This document shows, in pieces, positions 10,757 through 19,572 of a stretch of 64,000 nucleotides of DNA. Position 1 is the stretch's first letter; the number at the start of each line of letters is the position of its first letter. The DNA is from Plantago ovata. Its lineage: Eukaryota > Streptophyta > Magnoliopsida > Lamiales > Plantaginaceae. The position numbers and the translations under genes are program-made. The notes under the pieces are model-generated. The model saw only the letters and a list, made by a program, of their open reading frames with translations. It was not told the origin of the DNA and made no database searches. The stretch lies in the NCBI GenBank assembly GCA_028274465.1, contig CM051456.1, positions 88,522,753-88,586,752 of the forward strand, read 5' to 3'.

Positions 10757-10967
10757 CCTCCCCAAACCTATTCGAAAGAGCACAAAGACGAAAAAGAAAA
10801 AGGAAAGACTCTTTTACAAAGACAGCTCCCCAAACCTATTCGAAAGAATAGGTTGGGACACAAAACAAAAAGAAAAAAGAAAAAGGGAAACTTTACAACG
10901 ACTCAAAGACGAAAGACAAGATCAATAAGGCAGACACCTCCCCAAACCTATTCGATAGAATAGGTTT
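10757..10967. repeat. Three CTCCCCAAACC units with GAAA-type hairpins
   Basis: Units at 10757-10782, 10825-10854 and 10937-10967 each start CTCCCCAAACC, like the reverse complement of the polypurine tract. The second and third continue as hairpins with arms AACCTATTC (plus complement) and loops GAAA or GATA. The first has lost its right arm here but is whole in the duplicate unit (near 40000). Confidence 0.85.
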
Positions 10968-11442
10968 AATACAAGGAATCGCACACCTCACACTACCTCC
11001 TTCCTATGCATTTGGCAATCTCTAAACGAGGTGAAGAACTTGTCGCCTCTTACGTACATAATTACACGGGTTACAACCATAGACTCTAACATGCATCATT
11101 TTATAAGGCCATCGTGAACCGCAGCAGAAGAAACACCACTCAAGGTGATGTCGAGACTACTAAGCTTAACTAGTGCACATGCGAATGTGACAAACCAAGC
11201 GAGACAAGCCTCAAACTACTTGCAACGTGATGCAACATATGATCAATGGTCATAAACACTTAGTCTACTCAATAAAAAAGTTCAAAAGACTTGGCAATAA
11301 ACTCCACACACAACAACGTGCAACAACTAATCTATGGATGATATGCATGCAAAATTTGAAAAAAACACGACAAATCACATGAACTTGAGTAAAATCAGGC
11401 ATGTACGAACCACACAAGCATATAGTACTGAAAATCCAATAC

Positions 11443-11482
11443 CCCCTCCCCAAACCTAAACTTTTGCTCGTCCTCGAGCAAA
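11443..11482 (-). promoter_or_regulatory. Second, internal polypurine-tract-like site in ATH-B
   Basis: The minus strand reads GGTTTGGGGAGGGGG with an upstream hairpin of 8-bp arms TTTGCTCG/CGAGCAAA and a 4-base loop. It matches the terminal polypurine tract unit in layout, with a compensatory change in the arms. It could be a second plus-strand primer or the relic of an older 3' end. Confidence 0.5.
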
Positions 11483-11655
11483 GAAAAGTTGAATGAAAAG
11501 GAAAAATTGGATTGAAAGTACACTTCCCTGAGATAAAGGTTCGTGTCCAATCTCCTAAATATGAGTAGTACCTGAAAGGACTCAAGAAACAAGTGAAAAC
11601 GGGTGCGCAAAGGTGAGAAGAATGGAATAAAACGAGGAAAATCTGGGTACAGGGT

Positions 11656-11805
11656 CCAGGCGGACCGCTTGGCGGGAGCCAAGCGGTTCGCTTGACAAGC
11701 GGGGCGCTTGGGAGGTTCCAAGCGCTCCGCTTGAATTTCCAGAAAGTTACAGAACTTTATGGAATTTCAAGCGGACCGCTTGGCCCTTCCAAGCGCTTCG
11801 CTTGG
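11656..11805. repeat. Palindrome array downstream of ATH-B ORF2
   Basis: Six or so CCAAGCG-N3-CGCTTGG palindromes. A long inverted repeat of about 20-bp arms in the middle (11729-11772) is imperfect here, whereas the duplicate unit keeps it nearly perfect. Confidence 0.9.
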
Positions 11806-12064
11806 CTCTGTTTTCAGATTTTCAACGTTTTTTTTTTTCCTATCTTAAATCACCTAAGGCACCAAGACAAAAACTAGACTAAACTAATCACGACAAAAGG
11901 CACATAGGCCACAACTACAAAAGCAAATAAAGAGTACAAGAGTCATAAGTCATAACATCATACAACCAAATCGAAATAGAGTTTCAACCAACAATAGTAA
12001 ACAAGCCCAAATAACGATAATATAAAATACTACCGATAAATGTGGCCTCTGTCGGTTGGTGTCT

Positions 12065-13387
12065 CTAGGAGAAGGGGTCGTAGGGGGTGTTAGGAAAGGC
12101 ACTCCCACTACCACTGGTCTGATCATAGAAAGGATACCCCGAAATTCGGCGAGCTAGGGCATCATGGCGGTTCATCATCTCCTCTTGGTGGGCTCTCCAA
12201 CGCCTAGTGTCCTCTGCTCGAGCGGATTCCCAACGCTGATCTACACGCCCTTGGTAATCATCCCATCGCTGCTCCTCCATCACACGGAAGTCCTCCCACC
12301 TCTTGACTTCGCGCTCCTCAAATCCCCGGAATTGCTCGGTAAGCTGGGTCGACTGAGCCTCCAACATGGTGGTTTGGAAGTTTCCAAACTGATCGACCAA
12401 GATCCGGTTGAACTCCGAGAAGTCGAAGCTTCCTTGTCCGGCCGTAGGTGGAGGTGGAGGAGGTGTCACATGGCGCGTAACTCTTGGTTGCATGGGTTCT
12501 CCTTGCTGAGTGCACCAAGTCCCGTACATCTCATTGTACGTATCAATGTTGATGGATTTCTTCGGCTTCTTGTCCAGTACGAGGTCGGGAACTCCGGCCT
12601 CCTTGCACATGCCCGTGATTAAGTTACCAAAGGCAAGCTTCCGGTTTGCATTACGGCGGCGCTTGAATTCCTCGAAGATGACGATGCCAGGAGTGAGAGG
12701 CAAATCATGCAAGAGGGCATAGACTAAGAATCCGTAATAGGACTGAACCTCGGAATCATGTGTGCTAGGAATCAGATTGGCTTGAACGAACTTCAACATC
12801 ATCCTTGCCTCGAAGGTGAGATCGTTGTGGCGCAAAATCCGGGGTGGTTCATCAGGCAATTCAAAATCTTCCACGGTAATGCCATTCAGTACCTCCATGG
12901 GGTAATGATCAGACTCCCGGTCGTAGACATAGAGCTCCGCGGGATCAAATCTCTCGTTGGATGCAGGCTGGCGGTTTGGATCCCGCGCCAGTGGCCTATC
13001 CAATCGCATAATGAAGCTAGTGATGCTCAAAGGAGTAAACTCGACCCCAACACCGCGGACGGGAACCTCACCGGTCCGTTCATTGTAGTCCGTGAAGGCA
13101 ATGTAGAAGTCCTCCACTACTGCTTGGTCCCAATTTGGCATGACCTCGCCATAGTACTTCCACCCTCGCTCAGTAATGAGCTTGTTGAGCTCTCTGGCAC
13201 CATCCAACTCGCTCTCACCAGCCGTGAAGCGAATGCTCCTCTCAGAAATGTACGTGTGCTTGTGGGCATGGAAACTCGCTTCAAATTGCCTTGCCCTCCC
13301 TGATTGGCGATACTCGCCGGGTGTGGCCGTTTGTTGGGCACTCGAGGTCCCTTCTCCCCTTGATCTCTTGGTTCTTCTTGATGCCAT
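12065..13387 (-). CDS. ATH-B ORF2: Transposase_32-like accessory protein
   Basis: A 440-residue product from the ATG at 13387 (MASRRTKRSRGEGTSSAQQ). A basic Ser/Thr-rich N-terminus is followed by a globular part (about residues 60-280) with VRGVGVEFTPLSITSFI, NLIPSTHDSEVQ and FGNLITGMCKEAGVPD. I recognise this as the pattern of the 'putative plant transposon protein' family PF20167. A proline run (TPPPPPPTAG) leads to a helical C-terminus rich in Trp, Glu and Arg, probably a coiled coil. The frame is intact in both duplicate units. I chose the ATG after a splice-acceptor-like TTATTCTAG rather than the first in-frame ATG at 13468, which lies upstream of that acceptor. It sits where Athila elements carry pol or an env-like ORF. 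Function unknown; no transposase motif is visible. Confidence 0.75.
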   Translation of the reverse strand: MASRRTKRSRGEGTSSAQQTATPGEYRQSGRARQFEASFHAHKHTYISERSIRFTAGESELDGARELNKLITERGWKYYGEVMPNWDQAVVEDFYIAFTDYNERTGEVPVRGVGVEFTPLSITSFIMRLDRPLARDPNRQPASNERFDPAELYVYDRESDHYPMEVLNGITVEDFELPDEPPRILRHNDLTFEARMMLKFVQANLIPSTHDSEVQSYYGFLVYALLHDLPLTPGIVIFEEFKRRRNANRKLAFGNLITGMCKEAGVPDLVLDKKPKKSINIDTYNEMYGTWCTQQGEPMQPRVTRHVTPPPPPPTAGQGSFDFSEFNRILVDQFGNFQTTMLEAQSTQLTEQFRGFEEREVKRWEDFRVMEEQRWDDYQGRVDQRWESARAEDTRRWRAHQEEMMNRHDALARRISGYPFYDQTSGSGSAFPNTPYDPFS

Positions 13388-13392
13388 TGTAC

Positions 13393-13872
13393 CTAGAATA
13401 ATCTTATTAGATAACTTCAAGAGACAATGAGACTTTGACTTGACTCCTAGACTCCAATACTCACTCAAGTAATCTCATGGTGAGTTTGAGGGCTTGCTAA
13501 AGTTCATATGAACAAATCGAGAAGCTTTAACACTTCGTTACGATACATCCATACGAATCTAAACCATGCAAACAAACTCGCCAATTGAATTACCCAACCA
13601 ATCCAACACATTCTCATGCAATCACAACATCACCATAACCATAACATAACTCAAATTCAAGGCTAACAATCATTAAATAATTATATAGCAAAAATTCGAG
13701 CAATAGAGTTCATCATAAATCAAGAGGAGCAAAATTCGAATTTAGACATCACATCTAGTAAGAAACATGTTCAACAATCATCATCAAACTCTAATTCACC
13801 AATGCATAACACAATTGAAGCTAATTAAGATAAAATCCCAAATTCAAGAAAGTTAGGGTTCATGAGAGGTAC
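13393..13872 (-). other. Candidate leader intron before ATH-B ORF2
   Basis: On the minus strand AATCAAAG|GTACCT is a possible donor. CTAATAAGATTATTCTAG|GTACAATGG combines a branch-like CTAAT with an acceptor six bases before the ORF2 ATG. The 480-nt interval is AT-rich and non-coding. The same acceptor could instead pair with the leader donor at 16792. Confidence 0.45.
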
Positions 13873-14064
13873 CTTTGATTCCTTGCTATGGATGCTTCAA
13901 ACGTGAAATTTGATCGGTTTAGATGATAGAGGGGGTGATAGGCTTTGTAAAATGCACAAGATTACAAGAATTGGTGGAGAATTGAGAGAGATTGAGATTT
14001 TTGGGGTGCTAAATCGGCAATGGAGGAAGAAAAACGGAGTGGGGGGCTTTGATACACAAGTGCC
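13873..14064 (-). promoter_or_regulatory. Possible promoter and 5' leader of ORF2
   Basis: Between a palindrome array and the candidate leader intron, the minus strand is rich in CT (CTCAATCTCTCTCAATTCTC), like many plant transcription start regions. No convincing TATA box is seen. Inference only. Confidence 0.25.
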
Positions 14065-14300
14065 CCGCTTAGCTTTCTTAAGGAAAGCCAAGCGAAGCGC
14101 TTGGGCCGTCCCAAGCGAAGCGCTTGGCAAGCGGTCTGCTTGGGAACTGCCAAGCGCTCCACTTGGATTTCCAGTAAGAATGAAATTCTTACTGGAAATT
14201 CAAGCGGACCGCTTGGGCGTGCCAAGCGCTCCGCTTGGATCATTCTTACTGGAAATCCAAGCGGACCGCTTGGGCTCGCCAAGCGGTTCGCTTGGGACCT
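14065..14300. repeat. Palindrome array between ATH-B gag-pro and ORF2
   Basis: At least eight CAAGCG-N3-CGCTTG palindromes. The array includes a long inverted repeat at 14164-14200 (17-bp arms, 3-base centre) with one mismatch, and a truncated second one near 14232-14263 that is complete in the duplicate unit (43466-43502). Confidence 0.9.
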
Positions 14301-14417
14301 GAAGCTCCCAAATCCATTTTTTTTCGACTTTTGCTAAATTTTCACCCCAAAAACCTTGTCTAATCAACGAAACAAAATTTTAAACGTGCTTCTAATCTAT
14401 ATGCAAGTACCTACAAC

Positions 14418-14435
14418 CTCGGGTTGCCTCCCGAG
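14418..14435 (-). other. Conserved hairpin downstream of gag-pro
   Basis: Arms CTCGGG and CCCGAG around TTGCCT. ATH-C has TCCGGG and CCCGGA around the same loop at 37629-37646, so both sides of the stem changed together. It lies about 45 nt after the gag-pro stop codon. Confidence 0.75.
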
Positions 14436-14477
14436 AAGCGCCTTCGTTTAAAAGTCGTTGGCTCGACTCTTCACAAC

Positions 14478-16784
14478 TCATGCGGAATTGATTTCACCTT
14501 GGGTACTAGACTTCCCCCTCCAATTGCCTCTCAAAGCATCAATTCCCTGCACATCTTGACGAACATAAAGTGGACCAAAAAATCCTACAAGTTCGTTAGT
14601 ATCAACATAAGCACATGAATCAACAATGGCTCGCAACGTATGTTGCTTGCCATTTACCTCAAAGTGACATGTTCGGCGATACATGTCTATGACCATATGC
14701 ACTTTTGTGATGAAGGCTCTACCCAAGAGAACCACATCCTTGAGCTTAGCAGAAGATGTAGGCATAACGATGAAATTAGTCTTCACCTCTACACCGGCAA
14801 CCCTCACCGCCAAGTTCTCAATCACACCCAACGACTTTTTCATGGACCCATCCGCTAATTGCACCATGCATTTCATAGGTCTCAAGCCAGACAAACCCGA
14901 CTCTTCATACACGTTCAAGGGTATAACATTCACACCCGCTCCCGTGTCTAGAGTTGCCACTATTTCGTCCTTCTTCCCCAAGCCGATTTCAATATCGAAG
15001 CTCTCTTGGATGGGCACTTCCACCATATCCACCATCTCATCCTCAGACGATGAGTTTTCTTTCTCCTCTTCAACTACCGCATCAGATGGTGCGACAACTT
15101 CCTCTTCCATAACCACCTTAGGAGTCTCGACCTCCTCACTAACTTTGCAAGTTTCAGTTATCTTGCAACTTGGCACCTCATCTCGTGCATTGTCTCTCAC
15201 AACCGTGATCTCCAAGGGCAAATCAGTCACCACGGTTATGGCCATAGCCTTCTCCGTGTTCCCGGGAAACTTCCCTTGCTCTCTACTAGCCCCCCGATCT
15301 ATCAACTCTTGCAGCTTCTTATGGAGGTTGCTACTACTAGCCTCAAGCTTCTCAAACTGCTGATTGTTAGTAGCTTCATTACGATAGTAATGCTCCATAA
15401 ACTTATTTGTCTTCAACACAAGATCGTTAAGAGAAGAGACAAGAGGTGAAGGAAGCACCCCTCGACCTTGTGGTCCCGAACTAACAACCTGAGGTGGAGG
15501 TGTAGGATTAGAAGGCGGTGCTCCTTCATACCAATTGTTCCCATAGCTGAGACGACTTCTATCTTGATTAGTCCCATAGGCATTTTGATCCGGGTTATGA
15601 AGATAACCACGGTTGCCTTGATTCTGGTACCCACCTCGGGGTCCACAGTTTTGTGGCCTGATATTGCCATATCCTTGCCCGTAGTTCACATCTCCAACTA
15701 CTTGTTCTCCCTCAGCAGCATACACTTCTTGACGGACATCGTTCGTGATATATTGCTCTCTAGCAAATTCAGAACGGCATAAATAGGCCGGGTGCCCATA
15801 GTTCTTGCACACACCACAAACTTCCGTAGAAGGAGAAGGAACGCTTTGCCTCAAAGCTTGCTTCACTTCATGGGCGAACCCATCGAAGGCATTTTGTTCT
15901 ACTACTAGCTTGGCCTCACCTCTTTGCTCCTTTTGGAGCACACGAGCCCTCACATTCCAGTTTTGGGAATTCCGGTACATCATGTCCAGCTTCACTTGGG
16001 CTTGAGAAGGAAGCAACTCCCCCATACTACCTCCACAAATACTATCCACTTGAGATTGAATCTCGGGATGTAAACCATTGTAAAAGAATTGAAGAAGCTG
16101 ACCTTTATCATACCCGTGATGTGGGCATCGATGATGCAACCCCATGAATCGATCATAGGCCTCGTGGAAAGGCTCATCATACCTCTGCTCGAAGGAGCTA
16201 ATTTGGCTCTTCATAGCCATTGTCTTGGAAGCGGGGTAGTAACGCTCCATGAACTTATCAAAACATAGATCCCATGTTGTCAAAGACCCGACCTCCAAAG
16301 TATTAAGCCAAGCCTTTGCACGATCACCTAGCCCCATAGAAAAGACCTTCATGCGGAGATCATCATCCGTAACACCAGCTCCTGGTCGCCCAAGATGGAG
16401 AACAAAATTCTCGAGCTCATTCAAGTACCCAATCACGTCCTCATTAGCCATCCCATAGAATTTGGGAAGTTGTTGGAACATGTGATTCTTGATCTCCAAG
16501 TTCCTTGTGGCATCATTGAGGACAATTGCTGGTCCTCTAGCCCCAACCGTAGGCTTAGAAAGTGTACGTATAGGCCGCTCCGCCATTTCACCTTCCAAGT
16601 AAACAGATTCAAGAATTGGCTCCAAAAGATAAGAAGAAGACTCTTCTCGAATATCAGAAGTGGAAGCTCTAGATTGTACTCCTTCAAACTCGAGATTCAA
16701 ATTCCTCCTTCTCCTTTGAAACAAACGATCGATATCGTCTACAAAAGGTTCAATAATAGGTCCACCCGTTCGGGTTCTAGGCAT
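14478..16784 (-). CDS. gag-pro: ATH-B Gag-protease polyprotein
   Basis: A 768-residue product from the ATG at 16784 (MPRTRTGGPIIEPF). I prefer it to the in-frame ATG at 16892, which codes a hydrophobic run from leader sequence upstream of a splice-donor-like site. A Ty3-type capsid region (about residues 90-260) includes FYGMANEDVIGYLNELENF, AKAWLNTL and FMERYYPAS. A CCHC knuckle follows (CGVCKNYGHPAYLC), then a Gly/Asn/Arg/Gln-rich stretch, a Glu-rich linker and an aspartic protease with ATLDTGAGVNVIPL and DVVLLGRAF. The frame stops about 100 residues after the protease core (MVIDMYRRTCHFEVNGKQHTLRAI), and no reverse transcriptase follows in any frame. The frame is intact in this copy; the duplicate has a 13-bp deletion in the protease. 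Confidence 0.92.
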   Translation of the reverse strand: MPRTRTGGPIIEPFVDDIDRLFQRRRRNLNLEFEGVQSRASTSDIREESSSYLLEPILESVYLEGEMAERPIRTLSKPTVGARGPAIVLNDATRNLEIKNHMFQQLPKFYGMANEDVIGYLNELENFVLHLGRPGAGVTDDDLRMKVFSMGLGDRAKAWLNTLEVGSLTTWDLCFDKFMERYYPASKTMAMKSQISSFEQRYDEPFHEAYDRFMGLHHRCPHHGYDKGQLLQFFYNGLHPEIQSQVDSICGGSMGELLPSQAQVKLDMMYRNSQNWNVRARVLQKEQRGEAKLVVEQNAFDGFAHEVKQALRQSVPSPSTEVCGVCKNYGHPAYLCRSEFAREQYITNDVRQEVYAAEGEQVVGDVNYGQGYGNIRPQNCGPRGGYQNQGNRGYLHNPDQNAYGTNQDRSRLSYGNNWYEGAPPSNPTPPPQVVSSGPQGRGVLPSPLVSSLNDLVLKTNKFMEHYYRNEATNNQQFEKLEASSSNLHKKLQELIDRGASREQGKFPGNTEKAMAITVVTDLPLEITVVRDNARDEVPSCKITETCKVSEEVETPKVVMEEEVVAPSDAVVEEEKENSSSEDEMVDMVEVPIQESFDIEIGLGKKDEIVATLDTGAGVNVIPLNVYEESGLSGLRPMKCMVQLADGSMKKSLGVIENLAVRVAGVEVKTNFIVMPTSSAKLKDVVLLGRAFITKVHMVIDMYRRTCHFEVNGKQHTLRAIVDSCAYVDTNELVGFFGPLYVRQDVQGIDALRGNWRGKSSTQGEINSA

Positions 16785-16786
16785 GC

Positions 16787-16798
16787 ACTCACCTGAAA
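16787..16798 (-). promoter_or_regulatory. Splice-donor-like site in the ATH-B leader
   Basis: The minus strand reads ATTTCAG|GTGAGTGC a few bases before the gag ATG, a strong match to the plant 5' splice consensus with the cut after 16793. Joined to the acceptor at 13393 it would remove gag-pro and give a subgenomic ORF2 message. Confidence 0.45.
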
Positions 16799-16906
16799 TA
16801 CAAGATAGTGAGTATCTCAAGCAAAAAGAAACAAAAACAGAAATGAGACAAAGAAGAGATGTTGGCTGAAAAAACCAAAACAAAAACACCAACCAAAGGA
16901 GTTAAG

Positions 16907-16924
16907 TCCCCGGCAACGGCGCCA
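16907..16924 (-). promoter_or_regulatory. ATH-B primer-binding site, tRNA-Asp
   Basis: The minus strand is TGGCGCCGTTGCCGGGGA, complementary to the last 18 nt of plant tRNA-Asp (with CCA), three bases from the 5' LTR. This is the usual Athila/Tat-type primer site. Confidence 0.93.
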
Positions 16925-16927
16925 AAT

Positions 16928-18328
16928 TGATGATGTCGTTTTTCACCAATTAAATTTGTTTAAAAGCCTAAGAACACTTATCACTACACAAGCTAGAGTG
17001 CAATGGCAAGTTGTCCCCCAGTGTCGTTCTCTCGGGACCTAACGTGGCTTTGCTTGAGGTTTTTGCTAGTAATTTCAGTCAACGAGTTCAAATGTTTATA
17101 GAATCGTTTTCTTTGAACAAAGCAACGAGAAATCAGATTGTTGTAATCAAGTTTGGAAAACGGTTGGTGATAGAAATCAAATACACATGCATGGGTTACG
17201 AATATGCTCACAAGTTCAGTGAGTAAAACCTTCAATCAAGTTTGCTAAGCAACTCGTCTAGGTAACTTTCAAGACACACATCATAAAAGACCACTATCAA
17301 TACTTTAGAGGTGCTTGTCACTAACACCATTTATCTAGCATGCTGCAAATCTCTAACATACAATCCTATAGCTTTCATTGACCAAGAGTTTGTCACTATA
17401 CTCAATTCGAATATATTTTATAGGCAACTAAGAATCATATGAAGGAATTTGCAGCAAGATTGAATCACAATCTCATGTAAGCATAAACATAACCCATAGC
17501 ATGCATATTCTATATTCTACCACCAACACAAAAGATTTAGCTACTCATATTCATCAACATAGACATCAATTCATATGAATAATAATCAGAATACATCATA
17601 TCAAACTACAAGACAAGAGAGTGATACAAGTTACCACCAAAGTTGTCACTAATCGATGGAAATCACAGAAAACCTCTTCGTAGATGATTACAAAGGATGA
17701 ATTCCAATCAAAATCTTGAATCCCAAGCTAAAATACAATGTAATCTGAGTTTTCTCTGAGTTTTTGGGGCTTAGGAGCTCTCCAAAACGAAGCTACAGTT
17801 CAAAAGTATTCAAAAAATGACTGAAGATCACATCTAAGAAGGAAAATCCGAAAACGTAACCGCTGCCAAGCGGACCGCTTGGAGAGGCCAAGTGGAGCGC
17901 TTGGCAAGCGAAGCGCTTTGGCCCTCCAAGCGCTTCGCTTGGCTTCTGTGCCAAAGCTCCTGGAAAATGCAGCGGAGCGCTTCACTATTCCAGGCGCTTA
18001 GCATGGCTCCTGGACAGATTTTTGTCTTCGAACTCAATCTTTTTGCCCTCGCAGGCCCTCGGGTGCCTTGGACTCATCCTTCTCGATGCTTATTGATGCT
18101 CAAACACTCACGAACAAGCCATGGAGATCAAGGAACTTCAACGGGGCCATTTTATATCAAAAAAGCTCGTTTTTAGCTCCAAAAACGCCATTTCGAACCT
18201 AAGTGCCTGAAAATGCAGAAAATACAAAACGTGACACTATTCTTCAAAACTAACCAAAAAAACAAGGCTAAAAGATAGCAAAAGAAGGTAAAAAAGACAA
18301 GATGAACACGTCAAAAATACGTTCATCA
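16928..18328 (-). repeat. ATH-B 5' LTR
   Basis: 1401 bp, TG...CA, matching 8588-9990. The target duplication ACTTT follows at 18329-18333. A TATA-like CCTATAAAATATATTC on the minus strand lies at about 17409-17424; if used, the palindrome array at 17866-18005 is in U3. Confidence 0.95.
17866..18005. repeat. Palindrome array in the ATH-B 5' LTR
   Basis: Same module order as 9526-9665, with a few arm changes (for example CCAAGTGGAGCGCTTGG here). Confidence 0.9.
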
Positions 18329-19411
18329 ACTTTCATCCTCACTGTCTTCGGAGCTAGTATCAATACACAAAGCATCGATTTTTGCTTGAAGCTTCTTCTT
18401 TTCTTCAGCAATAAAAGCTCTTTTGAACTTCTTCTTCTTTTCAGCAGATTTGCCTTTCAGCAAGGGGCAATTATCTTTGAAGTGTCCAGGCTTTTTGCAG
18501 TAAAAACATAGATCATTTCTAACTGCTGGTTCTTCTGATGAAGTAGCTTGCTCAGCTTGCTTGTTCAGCGAGCTAGTCTCATTCTTGTACTTATGGTAGT
18601 TGTTACCAAGATGCTTTTTCAGCTTCTCTTTTGCTTTTCGCCTTTCAAGTTCCTTACTGATGAATTTCTTCATGTTTTTAACAACTAAAGCATTTTCATC
18701 AGCAGGCTCTTTATCATTCTTCTTTTCAGAAGATGACGGCTTTGCAGCAAGAGCAATGTTTTGCGATTTTTCAGCAAACACATTTTCTCTTTGCTTTGTC
18801 TCATAATTGACAGTAGCAAGATGAGAGAACAACTCTGTTGGTGTAATGTCTGGCATTCCTTGATTATAATAGAAATTCTGAGTGTGGATCCATTCTTGAT
18901 TCAGACTTCTGATGATAGTTTTCACTTTCTCAGAATCTGAGTAGAGGTTTCCAACACCCAAGGCTGCCATTTCACTAACCAGAGTTGTGAATCTGAAATC
19001 CAAGTCTTTCAGTGACTCGTTTGTACCTTGCTTAAAGCTTTGAAACTTTAATTTAAGTACTTCAAGTTTGTTTTCCTTGGTTTTGTCAGATCCAGCACAA
19101 AGATCTTGAACCATTTTTCAAGCCTCCTTTGCAGTCTTAGCACCCCACAGTTTGCACTGTATGGTATCCGGAGTTGATCGAATGATGATATTTCTTGCTT
19201 GGCCATCAAGACGGAATCTCTTTGCTTCGTCAGAAGTCCATTCCTCTCTTGGTTTTGGCACAACCGTATCTGATGGTTCGCCTAGCATAGTTTCCTTCCC
19301 AGCTTCAGTGGTCTTGTGAGGGAAACTCCTTTCAATCTTAGTGATCTTGATAGGTCCATCATTGATGACGGTAACCATCTCATCACTAATGGCCTCAAGA
19401 TGTAACATCAT
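18329..19411 (-). pseudogene. gag: COP-A1 gag, N-terminal part, broken
   Basis: A copia-type Gag (UBN2/Retrotran_gag_2 kind) with LHLEAISDEMVTVI near its start, a central helical region (WIHTQNFYYNQGMPDITPTELFSHL), a CCHC knuckle (CFYCKKPGHFKDNC) and an acidic end. Relative to COP-A2, 11 bp are missing just upstream of 19430, which breaks the normal N-terminus. A TGG codon is TGA at 19118-19120. The second unit keeps TGG, so that stop arose after the duplication. ATH-B splits the gene at 18329-18333. Confidence 0.88.
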
Positions 19412-19558
19412 GTTGTTTCGCCATTTCTCGTAATTTCAAGGGAGCATCTCCTAAAGACATCCTGTCAGCAAAGCACTACCAAACTGATCAAGTGAGAGTG
19501 ATTTACGGAAAGCACCTAAGGGGATCTAGGTTCAGTGCAGAAGGTTAAAGAACCTCCT

Positions 19559-19570
19559 GCTCTGATACCA
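19559..19570 (-). promoter_or_regulatory. COP-A1 primer-binding site, tRNA-iMet
   Basis: TGGTATCAGAGC on the minus strand, two bases inside the LTR, the standard copia primer site. Confidence 0.93.
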
Positions 19571-19572
19571 CT

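Larger units (their letters stand above)
10031..11655. other. ATH-B 3' non-coding region
   Basis: No protein-like frame. It contains a pyrimidine tract (10612-10722), three CTCCCCAAACC-plus-hairpin units (10757-10967) and a second polypurine-tract-like unit (11443-11482). The order of these parts is shared with ATH-C1 at 35766-37366, so this is a conserved non-coding layout. Confidence 0.75.
8588..18328 (-). mobile_element. ATH-B: complete non-autonomous Athila-like LTR retrotransposon
   Basis: 9741 bp, bounded by TG...CA LTRs (8588-9990 and 16928-18328) and flanked by the 5-bp duplication ACTTT at 8583-8587 and 18329-18333. The uninterrupted COP-A2 gag shows the empty site. The tRNA-Asp primer site, polypurine tract and gene order place the 5' LTR on the right. 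It encodes gag-pro and a separate accessory ORF2 but no reverse transcriptase, RNase H or integrase. By eye the two LTRs differ at roughly 30 positions in 1.4 kb. Four palindrome arrays and several hairpins lie in it. Confidence 0.95.

Noticed and set aside
10548..10963. Phe/Leu-rich or Lys-rich open frames over the pyrimidine tract (also near 36200, 39800 and 61000)
   Set aside because: Low-complexity tract translated; no start context, no conservation between units beyond the DNA.
12164..13430. Plus-strand open frames opposite ATH-B ORF2
   Set aside because: They are mirror frames of a better-supported minus-strand gene with recognisable family pattern.
14683..15363. 226-codon plus-strand frame opposite gag-pro
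   Set aside because: Ser/Thr-rich antisense of the Glu/Asp-rich linker and protease; no independent support.
16785..16892. Hydrophobic N-terminal extension of ATH-B Gag as a signal peptide
   Set aside because: It lies upstream of the gag ATG in the leader and is split by a splice-donor-like site; Gag proteins of this kind have no signal peptide.
16907..16924. tRNA gene
   Set aside because: Only the 18 nt complementary to a tRNA 3' end are present; it is a primer-binding site. The TGGTATCAGAGC sites are likewise primer sites.
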